DNA from: Pelargonium nanum
Taxonomy: Eukaryota > Streptophyta > Magnoliopsida > Geraniales > Geraniaceae
Assembly (NCBI GenBank): GCA_036897485.1
Contig: JAYMTF010000648.1
Span: 1-32,217 of the forward strand
DNA: 32,217 bases
Direction: 5' to 3'
Positions 23,501-32,217 of the stretch are shown piece after piece; position 1 is the stretch's first letter, and each line of letters starts with the position of its first letter. The notes under the pieces are model-generated. The model had not been told where the DNA came from. It did no database searches and saw only the letters and a list, made by a program, of their open reading frames with translations. The position numbers and the translations under genes are program-made.

Positions 23501-23592
23501 GACTTGGTCGGTGACGGATCGATAGGGTTCACAGGGCCGGCCATTACAGCGACGCCTCCTCCGTCCCGGTGCTCCGTCAACGGCGTAGCCAT
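16000..23592 (-). CDS. BTS: BRUTUS-type hemerythrin/RING E3 ligase, 14 exons
   Basis: Exons on the minus strand are 23302-23592, 22369-22578, 21810-22004, 21362-21729, 20802-21027, 20414-20582, 19112-20302, 18768-18939, 18452-18673, 18235-18372, 17544-17778, 17320-17379, 16227-16298 and 16000-16143. They join in frame to 1230 residues plus TGA (Arabidopsis BTS is about 1250). Three hemerythrin domains show the expected His/Glu ligands: H49, H91, E95, H118, H160, E164; H311, H354, E358, H376, H423, E427; H646, H688, E692, H717, E721, H788, E792. CHY finger starts near C981 and CTCHY fingers span about 1023-1101. The RING (C1110, C1113, C1129, H1131, H1134, C1137, C1148, C1151) is complete, followed by a CxxC zinc ribbon in the last exon. 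Known BTS proteins are nuclear, bind iron and direct degradation of bHLH IVc factors that raise iron uptake; that role is inferred. The start at MATPL follows the family; an in-frame ATG lies 60 bases upstream at 23652. Confidence 0.96.
16376..16500. mobile_element. hAT-like MITE fragment in BTS intron 12
   Basis: The right end aaattgtcaactcta closes at 16500 and a weak left end taggaattgcc starts at 16376. The interior (tgggtctattttat) resembles the fragment ending at 15364. The 8-bp flanks do not match. Confidence 0.5.
16911..17154. repeat. 122-bp tandem duplication in BTS intron 12
   Basis: Two direct copies, 16911-17032 and 17033-17154, agree at all but about five of their first 98 bases and then diverge. 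The content (gggtcggaa, acctgcagggttcaggtt, caacccga) has the GGGT/ACCC character of the hAT-like repeats in this window. It may therefore be a duplicated piece of such an element. Confidence 0.85.
17475..17534. repeat. (TG)n-G21-(AG)n microsatellite beside a BTS splice donor
   Basis: On the plus strand (TG)n runs from 17475 to 17486, then 21 consecutive G (17486-17506), then 14 AG repeats to 17534. On the BTS transcript this is a CU tract, then poly(C), then (CA)n. It starts about nine bases after the donor of exon 11 (exon edge 17544). The donor itself (CAG, then GTTTGT) is intact. Confidence 0.92.
20584..20679. repeat. 48-bp tandem duplication at the BTS exon 6 acceptor
   Basis: Copies 20584-20631 and 20632-20679 differ at two of 48 positions. 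The proximal copy ends exactly in the splice acceptor of exon 6 (AG at 20583-20584). In the distal copy the matching position reads AT, so only one usable acceptor exists. Confidence 0.9.
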
Positions 23593-23813
23593 TACACACA
23601 ACAACAACACGAAGAATTTGGATTCGGCACTTGCGGATTCAGATTTGTACAAACCCTAGGAGACGGTTTTGGGGCTAAATTGCGAGATCTTGATCAGATT
23701 TCATGTCTCTGTGTTGTGTCAATCTTGTGGTTTCTGTGTGTGTGGTTTGGGTTTGTGTGTGTCGAAGGAGACGGGGACGAGCCAAAGCACGAGAAGGTAG
23801 ATAGAGAGGAACA

Positions 23814-23860
23814 TTTTATAGTTGGTACACGTGGCTCCAATCGGCTGACGTGGACAAAAT
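23814..23860 (-). promoter_or_regulatory. BTS core promoter with TATA box and G-box
   Basis: Reading toward the gene on the minus strand there is CCACGTCA (23846-23853), an inverted CCAAT word (ATTGG, 23837-23841), a palindromic G-box CACGTG (23828-23833) and a TATA box ctataaaat (about 23813-23821). The start codon follows about 220 bases downstream, which fits a short leader. bHLH proteins of the iron response bind E-box/G-box sites in known BTS promoters; the link here is inference. Confidence 0.6.
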
Positions 23861-25260
23861 TTCATCTACTTTGGAACGGAATTTATTTTTTTATTTTCTT
23901 AACTTGAGTGCCATGTCATCGAATTTAAATTCAAATAATAAATTGTAACTATTTTTAATTTTTGGTGGATTTGGACCATTGTATGAATTTCATGTTGCAA
24001 TAAATTGTTTAATTAGTTCGAACTTTACTTAATTAATTAATTTAATTTAATTTTTACATTTTAATAAAATTAAAATACATAAAAGAAAATAAGAAGGAAA
24101 AGAAAACCTACATTTTATGTGCACTCTTACGTACTTTTTGCACCTATAAATGTGTAAATTAAATATCTTTTAATTAAACGGTAACTTATTCAAGCTTATG
24201 TACATGTACGACAGTTTATCAAATATTATTTGTAAATCCAATTTTACGTATTTTTCATATTGATAAATGCATGTAAGCATTGTAGAATAAATCATATTCA
24301 TTTTCTTACATTTCGGCGGAGTTAATGTTTTTTGTCTTAATTAATATGTTAATTCTAACGAAATTGAATCGTCTAATTTTTTTGTAACTAATATATTTAC
24401 TATAAACAATGAGTTCAAAAAAAAATATAAACAATGAATATAGGAATCATATCTCAGATACATGTCTCAATTAGTTGTAGTAAGTTTCAATAACATTTTG
24501 AAAAATAAAACTAATAACATTTTTTACTTTAAAATTTTAATTGGTAATATAAAATTTTGTTATAATGTGGATAGCCTGAAAAAAAAATACACAATGTCAT
24601 GACTATCGAATTTATTAAATCTAAAATCATATCACACTCAAGTGACACAAACAATAAAGACCACAGAAAACACAATCTACAAAGAAACTCTAGCTTTCCA
24701 ACAATACAAAAAAGTTTTGAAACATAAAATGTGAACATGTAAGTTGTGTAACAAATATTTGTAACTCTAAGTCCATATCCTAGATAAACAAAATGCGAAA
24801 CAAACTAATCTAAAATTTATTGACATAATTAAAATGACCAAAATATTATTCAAATGTCCTTGAAAACAAAATTACATTTTAGGCACTCAGTAAAATTCAT
24901 TAATCTTATTCGTTGACTCATTACGTTCAAAGTTTCATTTTTTACCGTGAACGTCAACATTTGAGTCCAAAAATGATTCATTATCGTCATCGTGAAATCT
25001 TAAAAAATAATTATATCTTATGTTTTTGAAGTAGAATTAAAATTAATGGTATCTAATTTACTAACAAAGTACTAGTTGATCTAAATACTTTTATTAAAAA
25101 TTAGAGGAAAGAAAAATAGTATAGTCAATATAAAATTGAATTGTAGAAAATAAAATATGAGGATAATAATTGTAGTACACTTTACATTCTTTTGTCATAT
25201 ATGTCCAATATGGTAAATTCACTGAGAGGTCAAATTAATTAGCAATTAATACTGGTGGCA
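23861..25260. other. AT-rich intergenic DNA upstream of BTS
   Basis: Long A and T runs and stops in all frames. No repeat unit, RNA gene or reading frame of note was found. Confidence 0.5.
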
Positions 25261-25267
25261 TCAGTGA

Positions 25268-25430
25268 TGACGTAATGTCGAAGACGCTTGGTAACAAACA
25301 GTCACGCGCCACGTCATCTGTGCACGTGACCAGAAACCTCCACCACGGACGTTTTTGGACGTTTCGGCGTGCCCCTCCGTCCACGTCAGCTTTCAAGAAA
25401 TTGTAAGAAGATTTGTCTGCTGACGTGTCC
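25268..25430. promoter_or_regulatory. GC-richer island with clustered ACGT motifs
   Basis: Within 163 bp there are TGACGT (25268-25273), CCACGTCA (25309-25316), CACGTGAC (25323-25330), CCACGTCA (25381-25388) and TGACGTGTCC (25421-25430). The last two sit in a perfect 9-bp inverted repeat, CACGTCAGC and GCTGACGTG, with a 28-bp gap. Flanking DNA is strongly AT-rich. Such cores are bound by bZIP and bHLH factors. No gene start could be assigned on either side, so this is either a distal element or the promoter of an unrecognised transcript. Confidence 0.45.
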
Positions 25431-25450
25431 CGAACGGAACGGTGACGGAG

Positions 25451-26660
25451 ACAAAGGGTTTATTTGTCATTTGACAATGGTCAAACGAAAATATATGGAC
25501 AAAATAGTTGGTGCCTTTACAGAATAACATTATTATTTTATTATTTGGTTAATTAAGTCATCAATTTAATTGATTCAATTAACAAGTCAATAGGTGTTAT
25601 CAATTTTTTAAAATTTTCTTTGATGAATAATTTTAAGAATTCAATTTTTATTTTCTAAACCATGATATATTTTTTGCATGAGGATCTTCGAATTCCCATT
25701 CGAGATTGATTTTTGTATTATTCATGTATAATGAGAGGACCTTTTAATCCTCATTTGAACCAAGAACAAATTGTCCTAACAATAAGATTCAACTGAAAAC
25801 CTTTTAACTTCCATTTGTGCCGTTGATTAATGTCTATTTGAGTCGAGTTTTTGGTCTTACTCATAAGATATCCGGTGACAGAAGTTTCTAATTTTCTGTT
25901 TTGACTTGAGTCAAAAAATACATTTAAGTAACAGAATTATCTCTGAGAAGTATTTTGATCTTCAATGAGTTGAAATGATTGTTAAGAGGCAAAAACTCAT
26001 CATACATTCATATCAAGATTTAGCGTGCAAGTGCAACCTATTAAACTTAAACATACGTACGCTTGGTTGTCAGTCAATGTTCATTTTCATAGTTTTTCAA
26101 CTCTTCATTGAACTTTACCAATATTTCAAATACAACTAAAATTCAAAAATCGAACTAACTGACTTTTACTTAGACTGTGACGAGAATAGACGCACGTATG
26201 TGCTGGTGCATGTATTTTTAACAACTTTAAGACATATACGACATATTTGCAAATATTTATTTATGTGAAAATTACCTATAATTAAACTATTAATAATCTT
26301 TCAAACAATTTTTTTTTTAGAAAACATATTTCAAACAATTATCGATGTAAAAATTAACACATAACTATACACTTTTTAACTTCCAAACATTTGTCAACGA
26401 ATTTCTACACAATTTTTATGTGGAAAGTACATATAGATTTACCGAATAGACAAAATAAAATATAGTAAAATCAAGTGTATATTTTTTAATTCAAATTCTC
26501 GTAATTTCAATAGTTATATCACATTTCGTAACTTAAAAGAAAAATATTATTTTAATAATGTGAATAATGATATTGTAATATGTGTAAAATAAACTAAATA
26601 TTATATGGTTCAAAATGCACCAACCGGTTGCTCCAACCATGGACTTTTATAGTCAAATAG
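25451..26660. other. AT-rich intergenic DNA
   Basis: Nothing recognisable was found apart from short A/T runs and a small local duplication of tttcaaacaatt near 26300-26340. Confidence 0.5.
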
Positions 26661-26900
26661 AAAATTCAAAACCACTAAGGGTGGCGCAGTTGGTTATTCT
26701 AGGTGTGTGAGTGGGATGAGGTCTCATGATCGATTCTCACTCAACACATCCTTGGTGGTGGTGGTGTAAGAGACCACTTTGGTTCACTAAGGTGCCAAAA
26801 GCCCTAGGCTAGGGTTAAGAGATGTCTTGTATAGGTTACTTAGGCCGTTGCAATATAGGATTTCGGCACCTTTCTGTATTATAAAAAAAAATTCAAAACC
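26661..26900 (+). mobile_element. tRNA-derived SINE with target-site duplication
   Basis: The body is about 26674-26890. An A-box-like gtggcgcagttggtta (26681-26696) and a B-box-like gatcgattctc (26729-26739) form a polymerase III head. The 3' end is attataaaaaaaa. It is flanked by a 13-bp duplication, aaaattcaaaacc, at 26661-26673 and 26888-26900, which overlaps the tail. The head differs from the SINEs at 1706 and 10605, so this is a separate family. Confidence 0.85.
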
Positions 26901-27224
26901 TAGTGCTCTACTAGGGAAATATAACAGTTAATTATATCAAAAATTATGATAAGAAAATCACGTAACTCACAACGGACAAAAACTTTTTCAATTTTTGTTA
27001 TTTTATATTAAAACATTACTTTAGATTTAAGGTCAATCTTAATAAATTCGTTGGTATTATATTTATACAGACACGCGCATGGTATTGGTATTGGTATCAT
27101 ATTTGTTTATGGTAAGAAAATATAATTAAAATTTTTAGGAAAATAATTAGTTATCAGTGTTTCTTAGTACGATAATTGGACTATCTTTTCTTTTCTTTTT
27201 CTTGTTAGTTAAGTCAATAAATAC

Positions 27225-27836
27225 TAGATCTGGCAACTCGTGTTGTTACAGGACACACGACATGAATACGACACTAATTTAGTGTGTTTGAACACATATT
27301 TTATAGTCGTGTTGTGTTTGTGTTGAAAAATCGAACATATTTATTAATTATGTCGTATGTGTGTTAGGCTTTTAAAGGACGTACGCACAATTAATTAGTG
27401 AGACACGGACGACACGTTCAACATACACATTTAAGGATATATATAATTGTAAATCAATTTTAATAATGTGTCAAACGTGTTGGGTCGTGTCATGTCAAAT
27501 GTGTTGGTTATGTCGTGCAAAATGTGTTGAGTTACGCAGCCGTGCTTTGCACACAAAGCGAGCTATTCTTTCGCCTTTTACTAAAGAATACCGTGTGTGC
27601 GAAGCTCATAGCGGCATACGCCTATTTTTGGAGAGGTTGTCCTTTGCGGATAGCCTTTATAAAAAAAAATGTGTTAAGTCGTGTATGTGACAATCGTGTC
27701 GTGTTGTATTAACACGACTCATTTAGTTATCGTGTAAATTTTGTCGTGTTCGTGTTTTTCATAATCATATCGTGTGTTTGGTTGAGCAACACATAAACAA
27801 CTTTTAGCACCACACACACATGAATTATCAACTCTA
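27225..27836. mobile_element. hAT-like element, relative of 9348-9742
   Basis: The ends tagatctggcaactcgtg and, in reverse complement, tagagttgataattcatg match the ends of the 9348 element. The interior shares its words (gtcgtgcaaaatgtgtt, cgtgtcgtgtt). It is larger than its relative, partly because of a separate insert at 27533-27665. The 8-bp flanks do not match, so it is older or rearranged. Confidence 0.7.
27533..27665 (+). mobile_element. Unclassified hairpin-rich retroinsert with poly(A) tail
   Basis: About 133 bp is inserted in the hAT-like element. It is flanked by aaaatgtgttgagt (27519-27532) and aaaatgtgttaagt (27666-27679), a 14-bp duplication with one mismatch, and it ends ttataaaaaaaa. 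The sibling element keeps the single uninterrupted site at 9584-9597. Predicted RNA pairing: 27544-27555 with 27594-27605 (12 pairs, one G-U type change), 27564-27571 with 27583-27590 (8 perfect pairs, 11-nt loop), and 27635-27642 with 27648-27655 (8 pairs including G-U). No tRNA-like A or B box was found. The parent RNA is unknown to me. Confidence 0.65.
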
Positions 27837-28429
27837 GTAATTAAATTCTTCATATATCAAATGGGCAAAAATACCCGTTATCGAAATAATATAGAAATAT
27901 TTATTATGTTTTATTCTCGTTATTTAATTATTTACTTTGTTATGGTATTTAATTTTATTTTTGTTTCAATTTGATGATCAATCTTGTATTAAATTTGATC
28001 ACAAACTATGTTATTTTGTTTTGAATTAGTTTGGTCTTTAATTAGTCTCTACCAATGCAATCATATTATGCTAATACGACAATTTTTGTTGTTGCGATGG
28101 TTAAGGTAGCGATATTTACGAAAGAACCCGATCAGAACAATACATTTTATTTAATAGATTTTGTCAATTAAATATTTATCCTTAATTTGTACACTTTTGT
28201 TCATAATTTATCTAACTTTAGAATCACATTGTTGAAAAGAATACTATACTAGACATTTATTTTGGTTAATTATCGAGATTTTGTACTTGAAGTTTTTTTT
28301 CTTCTTTTGATAACCACTTGAAGTTCAATATAAATCTTTTGGTTAAAATCAATTTTATTTAATTAATTAAACTCAACCTAATATGATACTATATTGGTAA
28401 ATAAAATCAAATGCTTGGTAGACAAACTT
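27837..28429. other. AT-rich intergenic DNA with worn repeat text
   Basis: About 27900-28130 contains gtttcaatttg- and tttggtctttaatta-like words also seen near 4330 and 31540. This suggests debris of one dispersed repeat. No boundaries or genes were found. Confidence 0.35.
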
Positions 28430-28680
28430 GCAATTTTTATGGTAATATGGGGGTATTACGGTAAATTGGAGTGCGAGAAAAACGAGGAAATAGGAAGGCA
28501 CGAGAAATGGAAGTGAAAGGGTGTGGCAATCGTTAGATGGCACGTGCACGACATGTGCCGTCACGAATCTATTTGCTCCCATAGCTTTGGAGACCCCAAT
28601 TACCGCCGCAATTACTGCGGCTTGTCCCAATTTATTTCCGAGCTGGCATTAAATGATAAGTGAGTCACCAAAATTATATT
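28430..28680. other. GC-richer island with palindromes
   Basis: This segment stands out from its AT-rich surroundings. It holds ggcacgtg and catgtgcc as an imperfect 8-bp inverted pair around a G-box (near 28539-28560) and ccgca/tgcgg as a perfect 5-bp pair (about 28605-28619). A minus-strand frame (stop at 28373, ATG at 28630) begins MGQAAVIAAVIGVSKAMGAN, which I do not recognise. It could be a regulatory segment or a lost first exon. Confidence 0.3.
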
Positions 28681-29494
28681 TAAATATTTGTTTCTAATGA
28701 CTGATAAGCCAATTTTAATTTAGATGTTTTCTCAAAATCACTCAAATTGTTTTCTCGAATTCTAGACGTATAGGATGTATCCGATTAATATTGGACTAGG
28801 TCTATAAACTCGCACATGCTACTGTAAAGCCTAACTTGATTTGCGATTCGTAACTCAAAACTTTATTAGGATCTGATTTGTCATTCTTAATTTGTATTGG
28901 TAAAAATCAGACTTCAAACTCAAGTAATCACCTCTACTACCAATTTAGATTGTTGTAAATTTGATCATCTAAAAATGTTCATTAAATTCACAAGTTTTTT
29001 CACCTAAAAAAATATATTTCTAATGTACTCTTTCATCGAAAAATTGACTAGACATTTTACACTACAGAGACAAAAATGAAGAATAAATGATACATTAAAA
29101 AACAACGAAGATTTCATCTAGTTTTAGTGTCTACTTGAAATAGATCCACCTATACATAGCGAGCTTGTATGTATGTATAAACACTATATATTTGGGAAGA
29201 TGAGATGATCCATGATTTACAACAAGAGTATATCTTTTTAGAATTATGTCCAAAGTCCATTTAACTGATTTTTACTCACACATGATGTGATTTTTCGGGC
29301 ACAAACTCAGGTCACCACTTAACAGTATGGTACCTTTGTACATGCTTCAAGAACCCATGAGCAATGTCTTAGATAGCCAGCTCCACCCTCCTAAACCATA
29401 TCCACCAGTTTTGTCCTCTAGAACTAAAGACTAATAACATTTCCAATATAACTATCATAATATATGGATAAGGCTATAACACACTCTCTTTAAA
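28681..29494. other. AT-rich intergenic DNA
   Basis: No gene, RNA or bounded repeat was recognised. Confidence 0.45.
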
Positions 29495-29610
29495 CATGTC
29501 GTGTTGTGTTCATGTTCAATCTTTTTGCATAATCACAAAACATATCGCGTTTGTGTTGATACATACATACAGTCAACCTTCAGCATGACACACATTACAA
29601 ATTGTGAATT
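29495..29610. mobile_element. Fragment of the 9348-type hAT-like element
   Basis: The words catgtcgtgttgtgtt, cagtcaaccttcagca and tgacacacattacaaattg parallel the right part of the 9348-9742 element (cagtcaaccttcggcacgacac). Neither terminal repeat is clearly present. Confidence 0.45.
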
Positions 29611-30503
29611 TTTAGCATGCCACACAAACTAAGTTATTATTTACTGGTTTGAATTTGTTACTCAATTAACAATTTACACCAAATTTAAAGTTTAAATCTT
29701 ATAATATTGCTCATATATATAAACACTCATTTTTTTAAAAATTATTATTATTATTATTATAGAAAAATAACTCAATAACAAACAAAAGGAAAGTGAACCA
29801 TCCATTGACAACACCAAAATTAAACAAATAAGTTGAGTGTGGAATGCATATGCTTGGCACACATTTTTCAATTTTATATTACACACTAAATTTAGATAAA
29901 CCTAACATTTAGTCATTTAGATTTGCAAGTTGACAACTACCTTTTGCCCATTTAGGTGCTGTCATTTTCATATCCATTTTGTTTCTTGTGAAATAGAAAA
30001 AAGAAAAAAAAGATTAAAAAAGGAGAAGAAAAAGAAAAGTCATTTTCTTTAATCCTCCATTGATCACCCATTGTTGCTTTGAATAAATGAGTAATGAAAA
30101 TTAAATTTGAAACTGAATTCATAAAAGTTTATTTGAGTGGAATGTGATATGATTACTTGAGCAAGAGCCTACAAGTTTGAAGATTCAAGTTTCATAAATA
30201 GATCAATATGAAGCAGCAAACCATCCCGATCCGACCCACAAGAATATGCATCTATTGCAATATGGGCAAGACTTTTTTTCAATCCGACTCTACATCAAAA
30301 ATGATAACTCTACCAAGCCATCACTTCGTAGAAAAGAAAATATGATTCTTACCGTTTGGGATTCAAATTAAGTCCCACCACTATAAAAAAATACAAATTA
30401 AGAGAATATTTGAAGATGTAACATGTTAAAATGCTATTATAGATTTTTAAAACTCAAATTAAGTCGATCTAAAAAAAAAAAAACTCAAATTAAGTCTCAC
30501 TTA
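29611..30503. other. AT-rich intergenic DNA
   Basis: An (ATT)n tract lies at about 29741-29760 and purine-rich text at 29995-30045. No gene was recognised. The motif aactcaaattaagt recurs at about 30363, 30451 and 30482. Confidence 0.45.
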
Positions 30504-30951
30504 TAGCTGACAATTTGAGCTCGGACATGCAAGCACCCGATATCGACCTGAAATCTAGTGAGGTTGGATCATAAAATGGACCCAACAATTTTTTTAGTTG
30601 AGTTGGGTCCAATATGTCTGGATGAAATTGCGGGTAGGGTAGGTCAAACTCATGTGAACTTATACATTTACGCAATATAACCTGAACTCGACCAACACTC
30701 CTTTCTAGTCGGGTTAGGCATTTCCAACCCAATCTCAAAAACCCGTCTTAATATGTTAAAACAAATTTTGAGACGTGAGGTCTGATCAAAAGTGTCTTAA
30801 TGATATTGTTGATAAGGTCGAACAAATTCACACTAACTTACTCATTTTTCCATTGAAACTTGAATGTGATCTACACTCTTTTTGTGGTCAAATTCAACAT
30901 TTTCAACGCCAACTTAAAGAAACCCGACTCGAAACCCAAATTGTCCCATGT
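30504..30951. mobile_element. hAT-like MITE debris
   Basis: The left end tagctgacaatttgagctc and the right end gaaacccaaattgtccca are imperfect inverse relatives of the other hAT-like ends here. The interior is rich in gttgggtcc, gtcgggtta and acccgact words. It may be more than one overlapping element, and no target duplication is evident. Confidence 0.45.
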
Positions 30952-31540
30952 TGGTGATCTCAATCAATTACTATTGTAAAACAAGTTTGGCACTAAACCA
31001 TTAAGGTTTGGACTTTGGTCCATATGTTGATAAGTTAATGAGTCCATAGAAAGATGCTAGATTGCTTTTTAGCTTGTATTATGGATTAATCAAAAACTAA
31101 TTAGTACCAAGAAAATGGTTTTTATAGATAAAAAAGAGTATGCAAAAGTGAAAAACAAGTCCACTGAAATCAGATTTTGAATACAAATATGTAATGATCC
31201 TTCTCTAGATCTTCCTCCAATGGCTTCCACGTCTGTTTTTGATAATTTATAATGTGTTGTGTCAAATTCAAGACCATAGTGGAGAGAAGATTATTGAATG
31301 TGCATGGTCTACAATGCCAAAAGCCAAGTTTTCTTTGTAATGGTGTTTAAGGGTAGAAATGGTAATTTTGATCTGGAATTCGATTCACATTTTTTTCGAG
31401 AGGTATAAATTGGATTTGACCAATGTGCGAGACATGTCAAATTTGTTTTGAGAAGATTGCGGGTTGTGCAGACAATTTTGTGCATTTTGATGCTAAAACA
31501 ATTCATTTTGTTTAAAATAACTACTCAATTTTACTTTTGT
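30952..31540. other. Intergenic DNA, nothing recognised
   Basis: Short frames on both strands show no recognisable product. No bounded repeat was seen. Confidence 0.4.
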
Positions 31541-31620
31541 TTCAATTTGGTTTTTAGACTATTTATATTGTTCCAATTTAGTTTTCGGACTATTAATATT
31601 GTTCCAATTTAATGTCCATG
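31541..31620. repeat. 31-bp tandem duplication in a dispersed AT-rich repeat
   Basis: The words gactatttatattgttccaa (31557) and gactattaatattgttccaa (31588) repeat with a 31-bp step. The surrounding text (gtttcaatttggtttttag) resembles sequence near 4330 and 27950. Confidence 0.6.
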
Positions 31621-32067
31621 GTGTTGTAAAATAAGGTTATGTGAAAATTTGGTCGATGTGACAACCACGCGACTTTACGTAAGTTGAATAAATCTACGTG
31701 TGAAACAATTTTGAAACGGAATTTTAGAATTGAGAAACCGAATAGGAACCAATTGATGTTGTCACCAAGTCACTTGATCAATTATATTATTTTGTTGAAA
31801 ATCAGTTCCACTAGTAAATTTAGCTAGCATCAATGGTCGCAACATCATATAAAACTATCCAAAACAAAGTGACACTTCAACTTGATTCGAAGACACCGGT
31901 ACAAATTCAAACAATTCAAAACAAAATATCATGAAACTAAATTATAATAACATGAATAAAATAAAAAGTTAAATTAAAAATACTAGAACAAATAAATAAT
32001 TAGGGCAAAATATAACATTTTCATATCATATGGGTGGTGTGGACAGGGCACTGATCTAGGCCCAAAA

Positions 32068-32136
32068 CCCAATATAGAACAGATAGGAGAAAAATAAAAA
32101 TGGCCCAGTCCATAAAAGCCCAATATAGAACAGATA
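32068..32136. repeat. 18-bp direct repeat downstream of the tRNA gene
   Basis: The word cccaatatagaacagata occurs identically at 32068-32085 and 32119-32136, a 51-bp step. Similar flanking words (ggccca, aaaatc/aaaaat) suggest a short local duplication. Confidence 0.8.
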
Positions 32137-32141
32137 AAAGT

Positions 32142-32146
32142 AAAAA
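32142..32146 (-). terminator. RNA polymerase III terminator of tRNA-Ile
   Basis: On the minus strand a run of five T follows the tRNA 3' end by about six bases, the usual stop signal for polymerase III. Confidence 0.75.
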
Positions 32147-32152
32147 TCAGAT

Positions 32153-32217
32153 TGGCCCATGCAGGTCTCGAACCTGCGACCTTCGCGTTATTAGCACGAC
32201 GCTCTAACCAGCTGAGC
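32153..32217 (-). tRNA. tRNA-Ile (anticodon AAT), cut by the window edge
   Basis: Read on the minus strand, 65 of about 74 bases are present. The D-stem begins at GCTCAGC, the anticodon loop is CTAATAA with AAT at its centre, the T arm holds GGTTCGAGACC, and the acceptor strand ends ATGGGCCA. The first nine bases lie outside the window. The sequence agrees closely with nuclear plant tRNA-Ile(AAT). No intron is visible. The internal A box (partial) and B box serve as its promoter. Confidence 0.95.

Noticed and set aside
23593-23652. Upstream in-frame ATG that would lengthen BTS by 20 residues
   Set aside because: The extension is unlike known BTS starts, which begin at the MATPL position; the extra frame is treated as leader.
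24529-24738. Minus-strand frame of 69 codons in the BTS upstream region
   Set aside because: No recognisable domain, no start context or splice signals, and the composition matches AT-rich intergenic DNA.

Overview
The window is nuclear DNA from a flowering plant, almost certainly a eudicot. The reasons are AT-rich intergenic sequence, many-exon genes with GT/AG introns, and a high load of short non-autonomous transposons and SINEs. The species cannot be named from the sequence.

Two protein genes lie head to tail on the minus strand. BTS (start codon 23592, stop 16000) has 14 exons encoding 1230 residues. It is a BRUTUS-type E3 ubiquitin ligase with three hemerythrin domains, CHY and CTCHY zinc fingers, an H2-type RING and a C-terminal zinc ribbon. 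ARG1 (start 13460, stop 6296) has 11 exons encoding 412 residues. It is a J-domain protein of the Altered Response to Gravity family. Every exon of both genes was placed by hand: each junction keeps the reading frame and each intron has GT and AG ends. The two genes belong to different known pathways (iron-deficiency signalling and gravity signalling), and nothing seen here links them beyond position. A third gene, tRNA-Ile(AAT) on the minus strand, is cut by the right edge.

Layout: 1-6295 is AT-rich and gene-free, with an eroded tandem array (180-1060), a SINE (1706-1936) and a foldback element (about 4318-4862). 6296-13460 is ARG1, whose introns carry hAT-type, PIF/Tourist-like and Stowaway-like MITEs, a SINE and a five-copy array of about 200 bp. 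13461-15999 is the ARG1 leader and promoter plus hAT-like debris. 16000-23592 is BTS, followed by its promoter to about 23860. 23861-32152 is AT-rich intergenic DNA with two GC-richer islands (25268-25430 and 28430-28680), a tRNA-derived SINE (26661-26900), a hAT-like element with a structured retroinsert (27225-27836), further debris, and the tRNA.

No clearly new protein system is present. The most unusual object is a roughly 133-bp hairpin-rich insert at 27533-27665. It has a poly(A) tail and target-site duplications, and a sibling element in the same window preserves the empty site. No retrovirus-like element, CRISPR array, rRNA gene or organelle insert was recognised.
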